From assembly GCA_014904985.1 (NCBI GenBank), contig MU129023.1:1-52163 (forward strand): a stretch of 52,163 nucleotides of DNA, given 5' to 3'. Under the pieces are notes generated by a model, which worked only from the letters and a program-made list of their open reading frames with translations, was not told the origin of the DNA and searched no databases. Below, piece by piece: positions 22,927 through 33,400 of this stretch. The position numbers were made by a program, and so were the translations under genes. Origin of the DNA: Hydnum rufescens UP504. Taxonomy: Eukaryota; Basidiomycota; Agaricomycetes; Cantharellales; Hydnaceae. Positions within the stretch are counted from its first letter, which is position 1, and each line of letters opens with the position of its first letter.

Positions 22927-23628
22927 TATGGTTGCCAAAGTCAGGTTCAGGTCAGGTTTTGCCCCATTTGGGCAAAACCTGAACTTAACCAAAACCTGAA
23001 TCTTCTCAATTGGCAAAACCTGAACCTAGCCTGAAGAAAACCTATCTTAGGTTAGGTTCAGGTTTAACCAAGGTTCAAACCTGAAATCATGAGCCCCTTC
23101 AGACAGGAGGAATATCTGAGCTGAACACTGATTTTAACCATAATCCAGAATGAGTCATCAATTCTGGCAAGTTCCAGAATTATGTAAGCAGGTTCCTTGG
23201 TGCAGAAATATGTTACTTTGAAGTGAAGTTATACATAAAACCTCATGAACAGTTTATATTGACTATGTATAGTCAATATAAACTTTGTATGAGGTTTTAT
23301 GTTTAACTTCACTTCAAAGTAACCTATTTCTCCACCAAAAAACCTGCTTACATAATTCTGGAACTTGCCAGAATTAATGACTCATTCTGAATTATGGTTA
23401 AAATCAGTGTTGAGCTCAGATATTTCTCATGTCTGAAGGGGCTCATGATTTCAGGTTTAAACCTGGGTTAAACCTGAACCTAACCTGAACCTGAAAACAT
23501 GGGGGCCCAAAACCTGAACCTGACCTGAGGGAAATTACATGAAACCTGACCCCAATGGAACCTGACTTGGGTCAGGTTCAGGTTTGAACTCAGGTTTTCC
23601 AGGTTTGTAACCTAATTAAGCAACCATA
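22927..23628. mobile_element. Foldback hAT-like MITE, 702 bp
   Basis: The element is one long imperfect palindrome. Its ends are TATGGTTGC and GCAACCATA, and the left half recurs inverted in the right half (for example catgagccccttcagac against gtctgaaggggctcatg, and attctggcaagttccagaat against its inverse). The centre is at about 23,268 (ttgactatgtatagtcaa). It is flanked by identical 8-bp copies of CCTGTAGG at 22919-22926 and 23629-23636. Eight-base target duplications are the mark of hAT transposons. Subterminal regions are packed with AACCTGAACCT-type repeats, likely transposase binding sites. It encodes no protein and would depend on a transposase elsewhere. Confidence 0.87.
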
Positions 23629-23636
23629 CCTGTAGG

Positions 23637-24110
23637 CACCAGACATGCACAATCTTTTCTTTTTTGTAAATCTTCACCTTTTAATTAAATATCTGTGCTA
23701 TAGTATGAATATAGTATATCATACCAGCAGTTGACAGCTAAAACAGTCCTTTAATGGGCTAGAGTGGTGAACTCAGAAAAAAAAAAAAACAAAAAAAAAA
23801 AAGTATGTGTGGTGATAAAGAAATCTGGAATTGCCAATGTGGTGGACTTGGGAAAAACTCAGAGTGCAGCACTCAAGGGGGGCTTTCATGGGCCCATGGC
23901 CTAAAAAATTTCCAGCATGGGCTCATGCTGGGCTCATAGAGTACTTGGGGCCACAGCAAAATGAGCCTATTAAGTACCCTATTCCACCAGGAAAACATAG
24001 CCTAACTAGGTACAGAAGTAGGGCTGCTTAAGGTGCAGGGGCCCATGGAAGCAAATTGCTCAATTACAAATATGTTCCCACGGGGTGACCATGTTTGGTC
24101 TGAGGGACTT
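23637..24110. other. A-rich, CpG-poor spacer end
   Basis: Contains an interrupted A tract at 23,778-23,802 and the short frame 23831-24031 without recognised product. CpG-normal DNA begins at about 24,077. Confidence 0.35.
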
Positions 24111-24159
24111 TGCGCTATAAACAAAAAGAAAGCAGAAGTGTAAATAAGACCTCGCAAGC

Positions 24160-25022
24160 TCGGTCAATGAGTTGATGCGTGAGATTGCAATTTCCCACGG
24201 GAATGTTGACACCAGATCGTTCTAGGTATTGGTCGCACTGCTCCAGAGTGAGTCGATTGATCGCGCGAATAGACGTGACAGCCGGGAGATTATGCTGAAA
24301 GGGGATGGTTATACGTGATATCTGATAGTACAAACAAACGGCTCCTGGGTAGGGTCAGTGCCATCATTGGACAGCACCAGTGCAAATGGGAAGATTTGGC
24401 CGTCGTTCTGGGCGTTGATCAGCTGTAGTGACATGATGAGAAGAAGGTAGATATTTAATTGATTTAGGACTGACCCCTTGGCGAGCTTGACATCTATACG
24501 TTCAAGTCGTTGTCGCACAGTTATTCACCCCTGCTCGATGTGGGTTACCTCCTGCTGCATATTGTTGAGCAGCTGCTGCACAGGGGCAAACCAGGCAGGA
24601 GCGATGGCTTCGCACAACATTCAATACGAGATGTGAGTTAGAAAGTGTGCTCTTCACGTACCCTGGTTTCCTCCCATCGCTACAGCACGGGTGACCGTGT
24701 TCGTGGACCACCGCGCGTCCTAAATCCACCAAGGTGGCAGGGGGCTCATTCTTACCTCCTATAATGAAGAACACACTTGAGTTACGCGTCGACCGAGCGT
24801 ATCGCCAGTACGTACTATAACTGAAGTAGGCGTCCTGCTTGACAATCTGAGCTCTTGCCACGTCGACCAGGACGGGTGGATCGGCTGGGGCACGAGGAAC
24901 ACGAATACGATCGCGAGGTCGTTGCAGCTGTCGAAGCGCCGTAACGAGAGTATTCTCAAATTCAGAACACGGTAAGACCGGTACCTCCTGACCGTCCCGC
25001 CAAGCACTCTCACTCGCCACAT
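24160..25022 (-). pseudogene. Coiled-coil gene, possibly Mug135-like (right)
   Basis: Reading leftward: an N-terminal exon from about 25,020 with ENTLVTALRQLQRPRDRIR and VDVARAQIVKQDAYFSY; an intron starting gtacgt near 24,826; a middle stretch whose best frame reads TRAVAMGGNQ, spliced across gtacgt...gcgaag to AIAPAWFAPVQQLLNNMQQEV; LERIDVKLAK; NAQNDGQIFPFALVLSNDG; and finally LPAVTSIRAINRLTLEQC with a terminal basic and hydrophobic tail. A TGA follows HIEQG at about 24,524, and phases do not all agree, so it is probably decayed. Family assignment is a weak guess from the C-terminal motif and coiled-coil layout. Confidence 0.5.
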
Positions 25023-25230
25023 GAGGAAGTCCCGAATACCACTTTAAAATTACAGAATATTAGGTGCTACTAGTCCGAACGGATATCCCGTAGATACACG
25101 ATAAGTGAGGCGACGGAGGCCACGCCAAGCACACACATCGTTCGTTCGCATTTCTGCGGTTCCACGCTCGCCCTCTTGCCTTCATAATCACCTCAACGAA
25201 ACCAGCCCACGCCTCTCGCCATTGGATTAT

Positions 25231-26800
25231 TCATCTTCGGTCCCCGTCGTAGAAAATTCCAGCCAGTCCATATCGCATGCCGAACGTGATCATTCTCCCC
25301 ACCACTTGTAGTGCCATGCATTCCAATGCGAGTCTCTCCTCCAACATCGGGCCACGCACGACTAGGACGGCGTTCAATAGCGTGAGATTCATCGCGGATA
25401 ATGTGGTCTTCGTTTTCGGGTGAGACCAAGAAGGGAGAGGACGAGACGCGTGTGGAGGCGCGGGGGATGCTCGACGTCGACAGTGGAGGGGTATATGAAA
25501 GGCGAGTTGGATGGACCAAGCCTACATGTAAGGACGAATGAGGAAATTGCGTGGTATAGTCTAGTGGTACATTGGGCTCACCGAGGCATGCGGGGACATG
25601 GCGCCAGGCCGAATAATTGCGGACAGGTCAGAAGGAAATTGAATATTTGGGGATAAAGAATAGGAGTAGGGTCTTGCTAAAGTGACCTATTATTCCTACA
25701 ACGGCAAAAGCCATGCCCGCGAAGTGGCAAAATCTGTCACCAGGGAATGCACAAGCGGGATACCTGTGTGAGACGTTTCTAAGCCAATGCGGCATGATCG
25801 CGTAGGAATTCCGTCATCGCCAAGCCACGTATAGTACGTACCAGATTGTGACGTAAAAACACGCCGATGAGTGGTAACATAAAGTAAGGAGTACGCAGGT
25901 GGCGCTCTACCAACTCTCGGCTCCGAGGGCCATTCCGGCCCAATATACACCGCCGAAAGTGAAGCCATAGAAATCCAAGGAAAATTGGAGAGGGGGACAG
26001 AGCAAGCCGTTCAGTGCAATGGACAACGCGATAATCAGGGCCTGAGAGGCTTCGATACCGTTGATGCCGGCCAAGATATTAATCGAGTTGGTGCAGAATG
26101 TGGACAACAGAGACATAGAGAGGTGATATAGGGGCCCTTGCAAGTCTGTAATTAACAAAGAGTTGGTGCCTATCAACGACGGAATGTCCAAATACATTTC
26201 GAATAAATCTGGGAAGGACAATGTGGGTGTTTCCGTGTTCGGCGTGGTAGACAAGGAACAAAGGGATTGAGGCAATGACGGGGATTGGAAGTTTGTAACG
26301 CCACCGAATATCGAAAACATCGTCTAGGAAGCCGAGGATTGTAGGAGACGGCAAGCAACGCAAGGCAGAAAGACACACAGAGAGCTACGGCCTGCGTCAG
26401 CAAGATAAATAAAGACGAGGCTGATGCAGGAGTGAGGATTTTGCTTTTTGGTGAGGGAATTGTTCTCGAACAACAGATAGCAACGGGCTTCCAAGAGAAT
26501 ATGGAGTCTCTTGAGGCTTAAGAAGGGCGGTAAAAGGAAGGGAATGAACAGGGTCAATAGGAGAGCGTAGATGCGGGCACATATGAAGTCCATGATATCC
26601 GGGCTGTACAGGTAAAATGAGCAATGCAATGCGGAGAAAAGAAGGGAGCGAATCAAAAACATTTCCAGCTGGTTTCCCTTCAGTCTGTCCCTTCCCCTGA
26701 GCTTCCGTTCTACGAATGTGGACCCAAGTAAAGGGATGAGATTCATGGTAGAGACAAGCGCGATGAGAGGAAAGCCAGGCGTAGAGGGTGAAACCTAGAT
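25231..26800 (-). pseudogene. ALG7: ALG7, right copy, broken
   Basis: Same enzyme family as the left copy. This copy keeps the N-terminus: FPLIALVSTMNLIPLLG as first membrane segment (ATG at 26746-26744; the segment starts slightly upstream), FVERKLRGRDRLK, ICARIYALLLTLFIPF, the catalytic-type FLDDVFDIRWRYKLP, STFCTNSINILAGINGIE, and the last exon ending FYDGDRR with TGA at 25233-25231. Lesions: the one-base deletion between GAES and LVERH shared with the left copy; an extra base near 25,850 (cacaatctgg against cacaactgg); GDTFCYF changed to GDRFCHF; one C missing in the FIPQIF codons (near 25,647); and six bases missing where the left copy has CPRHR. As ALG7 is essential in fungi, a working copy should exist elsewhere. 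Confidence 0.9.
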
Positions 26801-26888
26801 CATGGCCTGTCCAAGGCAAAACCAACAGGGAGAATCCCCCTTTTGAACACCGGCAATACTGTACTTGGCAATTAGACAGAACCGTCCT

Positions 26889-27330
26889 CGGTGCCTGCCG
26901 GGCGCTGTCAGCAGTATTCTTCCATTGATCGTTGCTCCCAGGTTATAAGGATAAACTAATGGCTCTACTCCCTTAACTTATGGTTGTGGAAATGACCCCA
27001 CGCTCACGCTATCCATCCCACCCCTTCATCCTCGCGCGGCGTGGGTCGAAGGCGCGAAACTAATGGGAGGTGTTGTGTGAGCATTATGAATATACGAGAC
27101 TGATGTCAGCGCGGCCCGAGGCACGTTTACCCCTGGCGTTCGTGGAGACAGTCGAGAACGAGGGTGTTTTTACGTTCTCGTGGAAAGCAAGGAGAGGAAA
27201 TCGTCGCACTCGACCGTGGGGAAGAATCTGAGACGCACCCGAACTATTGGTTGCTGAACGAATATGGCCACCGCTGGGACCCGTAACAGGACGTGGAGGC
27301 TCTGGTCTGAGGTACAGGACTGTTGACACT
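26889..27330. other. Presumed ALG7 upstream region, right
   Basis: Mirror of 14,260-14,687. Open frames without recognised products; likely promoter and 5' flank. Confidence 0.35.
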
Positions 27331-27485
27331 CCCTGAATGGAATCAAAGGCGATTCTTGTTCTCTAGACATATATCTAGTCTAGGGTCTGGACGTGATCGA
27401 TGTTGGATGTTCTCGTACTTGGTTGGCCTATATCTTCGACAGGATGCCAAGGACGTTCGAAGAATCGGCAGCGCAGCGATTTTAG

Positions 27486-28870
27486 ATGAAACATTCAGAA
27501 CTGGGTTTTCGCAGTGTGGAGGAATCGTTTGACGGTGGGAGTGCACCACGGCCTTTGCGAGACCCATCGGAACGATATCGCGTTCACTTCATCCAGCTTC
27601 CTGTCGCCGTCACCGGACTCCGTTCCCCAAAGTCAGAGTACAGCGAGGCAACGCATGATGCCGTGAGGTGGCAGGGTCCCTTTGAGGCTGAGGTGTAGGT
27701 CTCCTTCACGCACGTATACTTCGTCGCCTCTCATTCACATTCTCTCGGCAGCACGGTGACTCTTGAGGCATAGATTTGCACAAGCGCCGTTTGGGGTTTT
27801 CGGGGCGGATCGTCGCATCGTGTAGTTTGAGTCTCTCCTTTGCAACAGACAAAGGTGAACCTGCTCATGTTTATGTGAAAGGAGGGCCGCGCTCACCCAC
27901 GATCTTTGACCCTGCCGAGACACGCCTCGATTTGAAAGGTGACGCGAACGACAGATTCGGAGAGTTGACAATATGTGTGGCATCCTCCACCGGTGGGTCT
28001 GGCTGCCGAACAGCTAGGTCCGGGCTAGCGATTGTCAATGAAGCCATTCACGCTACCGCCTCACTTGCGATAGAAATCACAGTCCAGTTCAATGTTTGGC
28101 GGCCCTTGTTGAGTCACCTCGACACACTTGTGAAAGTTGCTGATACTGTGGCAGAGGCATACTTCATACTGAATTACCTGAGCCCTGCGACCACTAAGGA
28201 GTATTTACAAACAGGTTCACGCTTGAATCAATTTAGCATGAGGAGCCGCCTCCGCAGCCCGTAAGGTACGTACGAGTAGAATCAAGTGGTATCTGTATGC
28301 TCTCTCATTGATGTTCCATTAGATCGCTTCTGCCCAGAGTGACCGACACGCTGAAGCGATGAGATTACTTCAGACTATCGCGGATTTGCCGATAAAGCCG
28401 AGGAGTTGAAGAAATGCTTGGAAAGGGATCAAGACATCATCCACTAAATACAGTACAGTACTGCGCCAAGGAATGGAATGTGCGTATTCCATTCGGGACT
28501 ATTGTAGGAACAAGTCCTTCGAGATATGGAATCCCTCATGTTCTACTTATTCCAAGACTCATCAGTGGGTCGCAGCCAAACTCAATGTGAAAGTACACAG
28601 TTTCTCTTGTGGACGCACGGATTGATAAATGCCAGGGGTCCCTTTCAGACTCTCCGACGGACTCCAAGTGAACATACAATGCACTGTCATTATGCATCGC
28701 GTCTGAGACAAGCCCCTACGTGCTCTTTGTATGTCTTCGGCCAAAACCTGTGTTGTAAGATGGTGCACAGGGGACTGGCAAGTGCTCAGCGAAATAAGAT
28801 ACTCCCCGGAGGTCCACCGCGACCTGGATAGATATAAAGCGTGCTTACCAGGGGCTCTTGATATAGGCCG
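27486..28870 (+). pseudogene. Truncated N-terminal copy of the NLR gene (right)
   Basis: Reading rightward: RYRVHFIQLPVAVTGLRSPK and SEYSEATHDAVRWQGPFEAEV (27,570-27,698) match the C2-like exon of the main NLR, including a gtaggt donor just after it. The long frame 27776-28264 covers IVASCSLSLSFATDKGEPA, GELTICVASS and the KVADTVAE end of exon 4 without a stop, even across the region that is an intron in the main gene. Pieces of the later exons continue to KACLPGALD (about 28,865), the point where NACHT would begin. It has no ATPase or WD part. It may be a plain pseudogene; the long frame across a former intron leaves room for a short C2-like product. Confidence 0.72.
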
Positions 28871-29510
28871 CGGGACCCTTAGCAATGACGTGATGTCAAC
28901 ACTCCAAATGGTCCTATATCTTCTTCCTTTTTCAGGTTAAGAATAGGGATCTAATAGGGATCTAGCGTATGTCACGTGAGCTGGCAAATCCTCAAATGTT
29001 CTTTCCGTGGAGTTCAATGTTGCTCCCCCAGTTCTTGCCCGCTGTGAAGGCCGCGGCAACGACTGTGAGCAGATGATCTCAGGCGATTTTCTCTGTTGGA
29101 CATGCGTTTCGTTTTTGGTCGCGCGTCATTTTTGGTTTCACTGCTATTTCGGTTTTATGACGTCTATTGCTAGCTCGTCGCGCACACCACCAGGGCCGTA
29201 GAGTTAACCCGTCGAGCAATGGAGCAAGTGGCGATGTTGAATCATACACCACATAAGGATCAAGATTCCTTTCCCCCCCTGCCGCCCTCACGATCGCTCC
29301 TCAACAACTCCCCCCCCCCCCCAACACACGGGATTCCTGTCGCGGTACTCCATCTTCATTCCCATCGCCCGTAACTCCTGAACCTTTTCATTCACCTCGT
29401 TCTCCACGCAGCGTATGCCTTAAATATGGCCATCTCTCGCGCTGCCCACGAAGTGCTCACTATATACCACCGTACGCAGTCCATTCACGCATAAGAAATT
29501 TCAAGGCAAC

Positions 29511-29678
29511 TTAGAAAAGGTCGTCCACAAAGGTGCTACAAAATGATGGGACACGCATCACGAAGTACTTGGGAAATGGATTCAATATCTCGAAATCAAC
29601 CTTTTCGGAGGTGTTGGGATGTGCCTTGTACGATGGGAGCACACCATGATTGGTTTCGGAAGCGCGCGTCTGAGCCAT
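29511..29678 (-). CDS. Small ORF of unknown function (right copy)
   Basis: A 55-codon ORF starting MAQTRASETNHGVL, counterpart of 11,919-12,086, same length, no indels between copies. TATATAAAT lies upstream at 29,740-29,732. Further downstream on the minus strand (about 29,420-29,340) a frame reads NEVNEKVQELRAMGMKMEY, a possible coiled-coil exon. It shares its upstream region with the right NLR gene, divergently arranged. Function unknown. Confidence 0.35.
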   Translation of the reverse strand: MAQTRASETNHGVLPSYKAHPNTSEKVDFEILNPFPKYFVMRVPSFCSTFVDDLF

Positions 29679-29731
29679 CTGGAGGCTTAGCGGTTGCATG
29701 CGGAGCTTGCGGATGAGGACGAGGAATTCTA

Positions 29732-29740
29732 ATTTATATA
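29732..29740 (-). promoter_or_regulatory. TATA box, right copy
   Basis: ATTTATATA on the plus strand, i.e. TATATAAAT facing the small ORF on the minus strand, conserved with the left arm. Confidence 0.5.
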
Positions 29741-30437
29741 CCCCAGTAGGGGAGAGCAGAGGGATGTGTGGATTCGACATTGTGCGGGTGTGGTCTGAGA
29801 TGGGTTGGTTGGACAGCGAGCGGAGCCATGGGTACATATAGAGAGGCTGGGCGGATTGAAAAATTGGTCGAGAGCATCGTTCGTAGCGAAATGGAGGTAG
29901 CAAGACCAGCTGGCGATGGCGAGTGGAACCCTGATGAAAAAAATGTTGTCCTCGTCGGATTCAGATTCGGTGAGGAGTATTACAATTGTGGCAGCTCTGG
30001 AGAACAGTGCATAGGCAGATATCGAATCTGCTTCGCTAGGAAGGAGAGGTTCCCAGGACAAAACTTGATCCTGTCGACAATTACTACAGCCGCCGTTAGG
30101 CCATGTCATTATATCAGTAACATCCTAATGACCGTAACTCAGAATTGACAGTCGACCTCATTGGCCATGGGATTGAGGGTCCCGCGAGTCAGGCCGCTCA
30201 GAAAATGAGTCTTTGACCTTTTCGGACCAGATCTGAGCGACACCGGTGGCTAGCTATGCAACCATTTCTGAAAGAGCAATACAAAGGGGATACCTGAACC
30301 CTGAAGCACCAGGTCACTGCCTCGTGGTCACAAATTGATCTCCCGCCTCCTCGCCATTCGTCCTACTCCATCACACCACCACCCATCATCTTTAAACGCC
30401 CGGGGAATCCATCAGTTAGAGCGCTCTCTCGCACATC

Positions 30438-33400
30438 ATGGCATCCAAAGACCCGCTGAACCCAGCGGACATGCGCCAAGTGTATATTTCAGGTATGCCA
30501 TCTAGTACTTAGAGAACAGCAATCTACATCGAATCAACCTATTTGGCCCTCCCGACAGAGGCCAGATGTAACAGCCGTCGTCTACGTTCATCGAAACAAT
30601 ATCGCCTTCACTTCACCATTCAGCCTCCCGCCACCATCATTGGACTTCGTTCGCCCAAGTCACAGTACGTCAAAGTAGCACATGAGACTGTGATGTGGAA
30701 GGATCCCTTCGGGAATGAGTTGTAGGTCTCCTTCACGCACGTATACTTGGTCGCCCTTCATTCACATTCTTTCGGATCGGCAGCACGGTGATTGCAACAC
30801 CCATCGATTGCAGAGTGATCATAGATTTGCGCGAGCACCATTCAGGGCGTTCGAGCCAGATCGTCGCATCGTGTAGTTTGGATCTCTCCGCGACAGACAA
30901 GGGTGAGCCTGCACATGTTTATGCGCGGTGAGGGCCACGCTCACCCGGGATCTTTATCCCTGCAGAGATACACCTCGATTTGAAGGATGACGCGAACGAC
31001 AAAGTCGGGGACTTGACAATCTGTGTGGCATCCTCTCTTGCGCCCCCTACTGATGCTATCGAGAGTGCCAACCGGGCCTCCCAGAAGCTAGGTTCCGGAC
31101 TAACCAGGGTCAATGACGCCAGTCAAGGTATCGCCACGGTTGCAACACAAATCACACCCGCTTGGCAGTCCTTGTTGAATCGCCTTGAGGCCCTTGTGAA
31201 GATTGCCGATACGGTCGCCGAGGTATGTTTCATTCTAAATTACTTGTGCCCCATGACTGCTAAGAAGTATTTACAAACAGATTCACCCCTGGATTAAGGT
31301 AGCATGGGGAGTTGTCTCAGCAGCATATAACGTATAATTAGACTCAGACTGTATCTTTACGGTCTATGACTGATGTCCCATTAGATCGCTTCCGACCAGA
31401 GTGCCCGAGACGCCAAAGTGATGGGTTTAGTCCAGACCATGACGGATGGCTGCTCCTTTGCCGATGAAGCCGAGGAGTTGAAGAGGCGCTCGGAAAGAGA
31501 TCGAGACATCATCAACCAAATACTGCGCCAAGTAATGGAGTGTGCGTATTTCATTCGAGACTATTGCAACAAGTCCTTCAGTATGTGGAATCTCGCATGT
31601 TCTACTTAATCCTAGACTGATCAACATGGGCCACAGTCAAACGCATCGTAGAGAACACAGTTTCTCCTATGGACGCAAGGATCGATGACTACAAGGGGAC
31701 CCTGGAGACTCTCCGACGGAATCTAGTCGATCATGCGAACATACAATGCTCCGTCATTACACATCGCGTCTTAGATGTCGGGCATGAAGTCCGTAAGTGC
31801 TTGAACGTCATTGGTCAAAAAGCCGCGTTTTGAGATGGTCCACGGGGGACTGGCAGGTACTCAGCGAAATAAAATATGCCCCAGAGGCCCATCATGCTCT
31901 AGATAATGTGTGCTTACCGGGCACGCGTACCGAGATTATTGACACCATTGTGTGCTGGGCTCTTGGGGGGAATCCGCCGTCGTCCGATCCGAGCAGCCCA
32001 ATAAAGTTGAGCTCCAACGAATCATCTCGTGTCCTTTGGTTCTGCGGCACGGCGGGTGCGGGGAAATCGTCGATTCTTCGCTCTTGTGCGAAACGCGTTT
32101 CCGAGCATGAACGCAAGGGCTCTTACTACGGCTTTGACAAAAATCAGCCTCTCGCAAACCTTACGAACCTGTTCAGTACGATTGCTCGAGACCTCGCCGA
32201 ACGTGATGATTCCCGGAAGCAACGACTAATCAATGCGATCAAGAACGACATCGAGATACGAACAAGCGGTCACTGCAAAGTACAATTCGAGCACTTCATT
32301 GTTGCATCCTTCAAGGATGAGAAGGCCGCCGGGAAGACGGTTGTTTTCATCGATGCATTTGACGAGTCCGGGGACGTCCCAGCTCGCGCCGACGCACTCG
32401 CCATTCTAACAAAGCGAGCCTCAGAATTCCCTCCGGGCCTTCGAATCATAGTTACCTCGAGATATGAAGACTATATTCAAGAGGCATTGCGGGCTCCGCT
32501 GCCACCCGGGGTGGACGTCATCCTGGTGGACCAGATTCCAGCTGATCAGACATCGGGCGATATTGCGAAATATGTGTACAGTGAATTCAAGAATGAATTC
32601 CGAAAGAAGCACGAGATGCAGCTGAGGGATCTCATTCGGAAGGCTGGAACGTCCTTTCAGTGGGCTGCTACCGCCTGCCGCTTCATTCGCGATAGGAAAG
32701 CTGGCGTGCGTCCGGAGGAGCGGATTGCGAAGGTGCTGAGGAGTGATGACAGGCTGTATGGGCTGTATAGCACTGTTATGAAAGTGCACTGCGATCCATG
32801 GATGGAGACAGAAGTAAAACGAGTCAAGTCGATCCTAGGCCGAATCATATGTGCTCAGGAGCCATTGTCATTCCAGGCCCTTGTGCACCTAGTTCCACCC
32901 AATTCTATCCTCACTCCAGATGACCCTGAGGACAAGGAGCTACAACGAGGGATTTTGAAACATCTTGGCTCGCTCCTTAGTAGTACTCACAGTGACCATG
33001 AGCCCATTGTGCCTCTCCACTCGTCTTATCGCGATTTCTTGTGTGACCCAGAGCATAATGAAGATTTCTGGATCAACAAAGATGAAGCAAATCAGGACAT
33101 GGCCCTGGCATGCTTCCGCATCATGGACCAGAGCTTAAAATTCAATATCTGTCAAATTCCGACGTCGTTCCTTCGCAATGCCGACATCCTCAACATGAAG
33201 GATCTCAGGGAACAGCACATCCCTTCTCATCTGTATTATGCTTGTCGATTCTGGGGTGTCCATGTGTCTGCGACCCTGAGTGGCAAGTTTGCTCAGAAAT
33301 CCATGGAGTCATTCTTTCAGAAGGATTTCCTACACTGGTTGGAAGTAATGAGTGTTATGGATAGCTCTGCTCAAACTGCATTAGCCTGTCTTAGTGCCTC

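Noticed and set aside
25540..25600. tRNA-like text (tggtatagtctagtggtac)
   Set aside because: It lies in the coding part of ALG7 and lacks a T-arm and acceptor stem.
12274..29322. 13-base G/C homopolymers as recombination breakpoints
   Set aside because: They lie well inside both arms at equivalent positions, not at junctions.
29768..30148. 126-codon plus-strand ORF in the right arm between small ORF and NLR
   Set aside because: The frame is interrupted in the left-arm counterpart and overlaps the TATA region of the opposite ORF.
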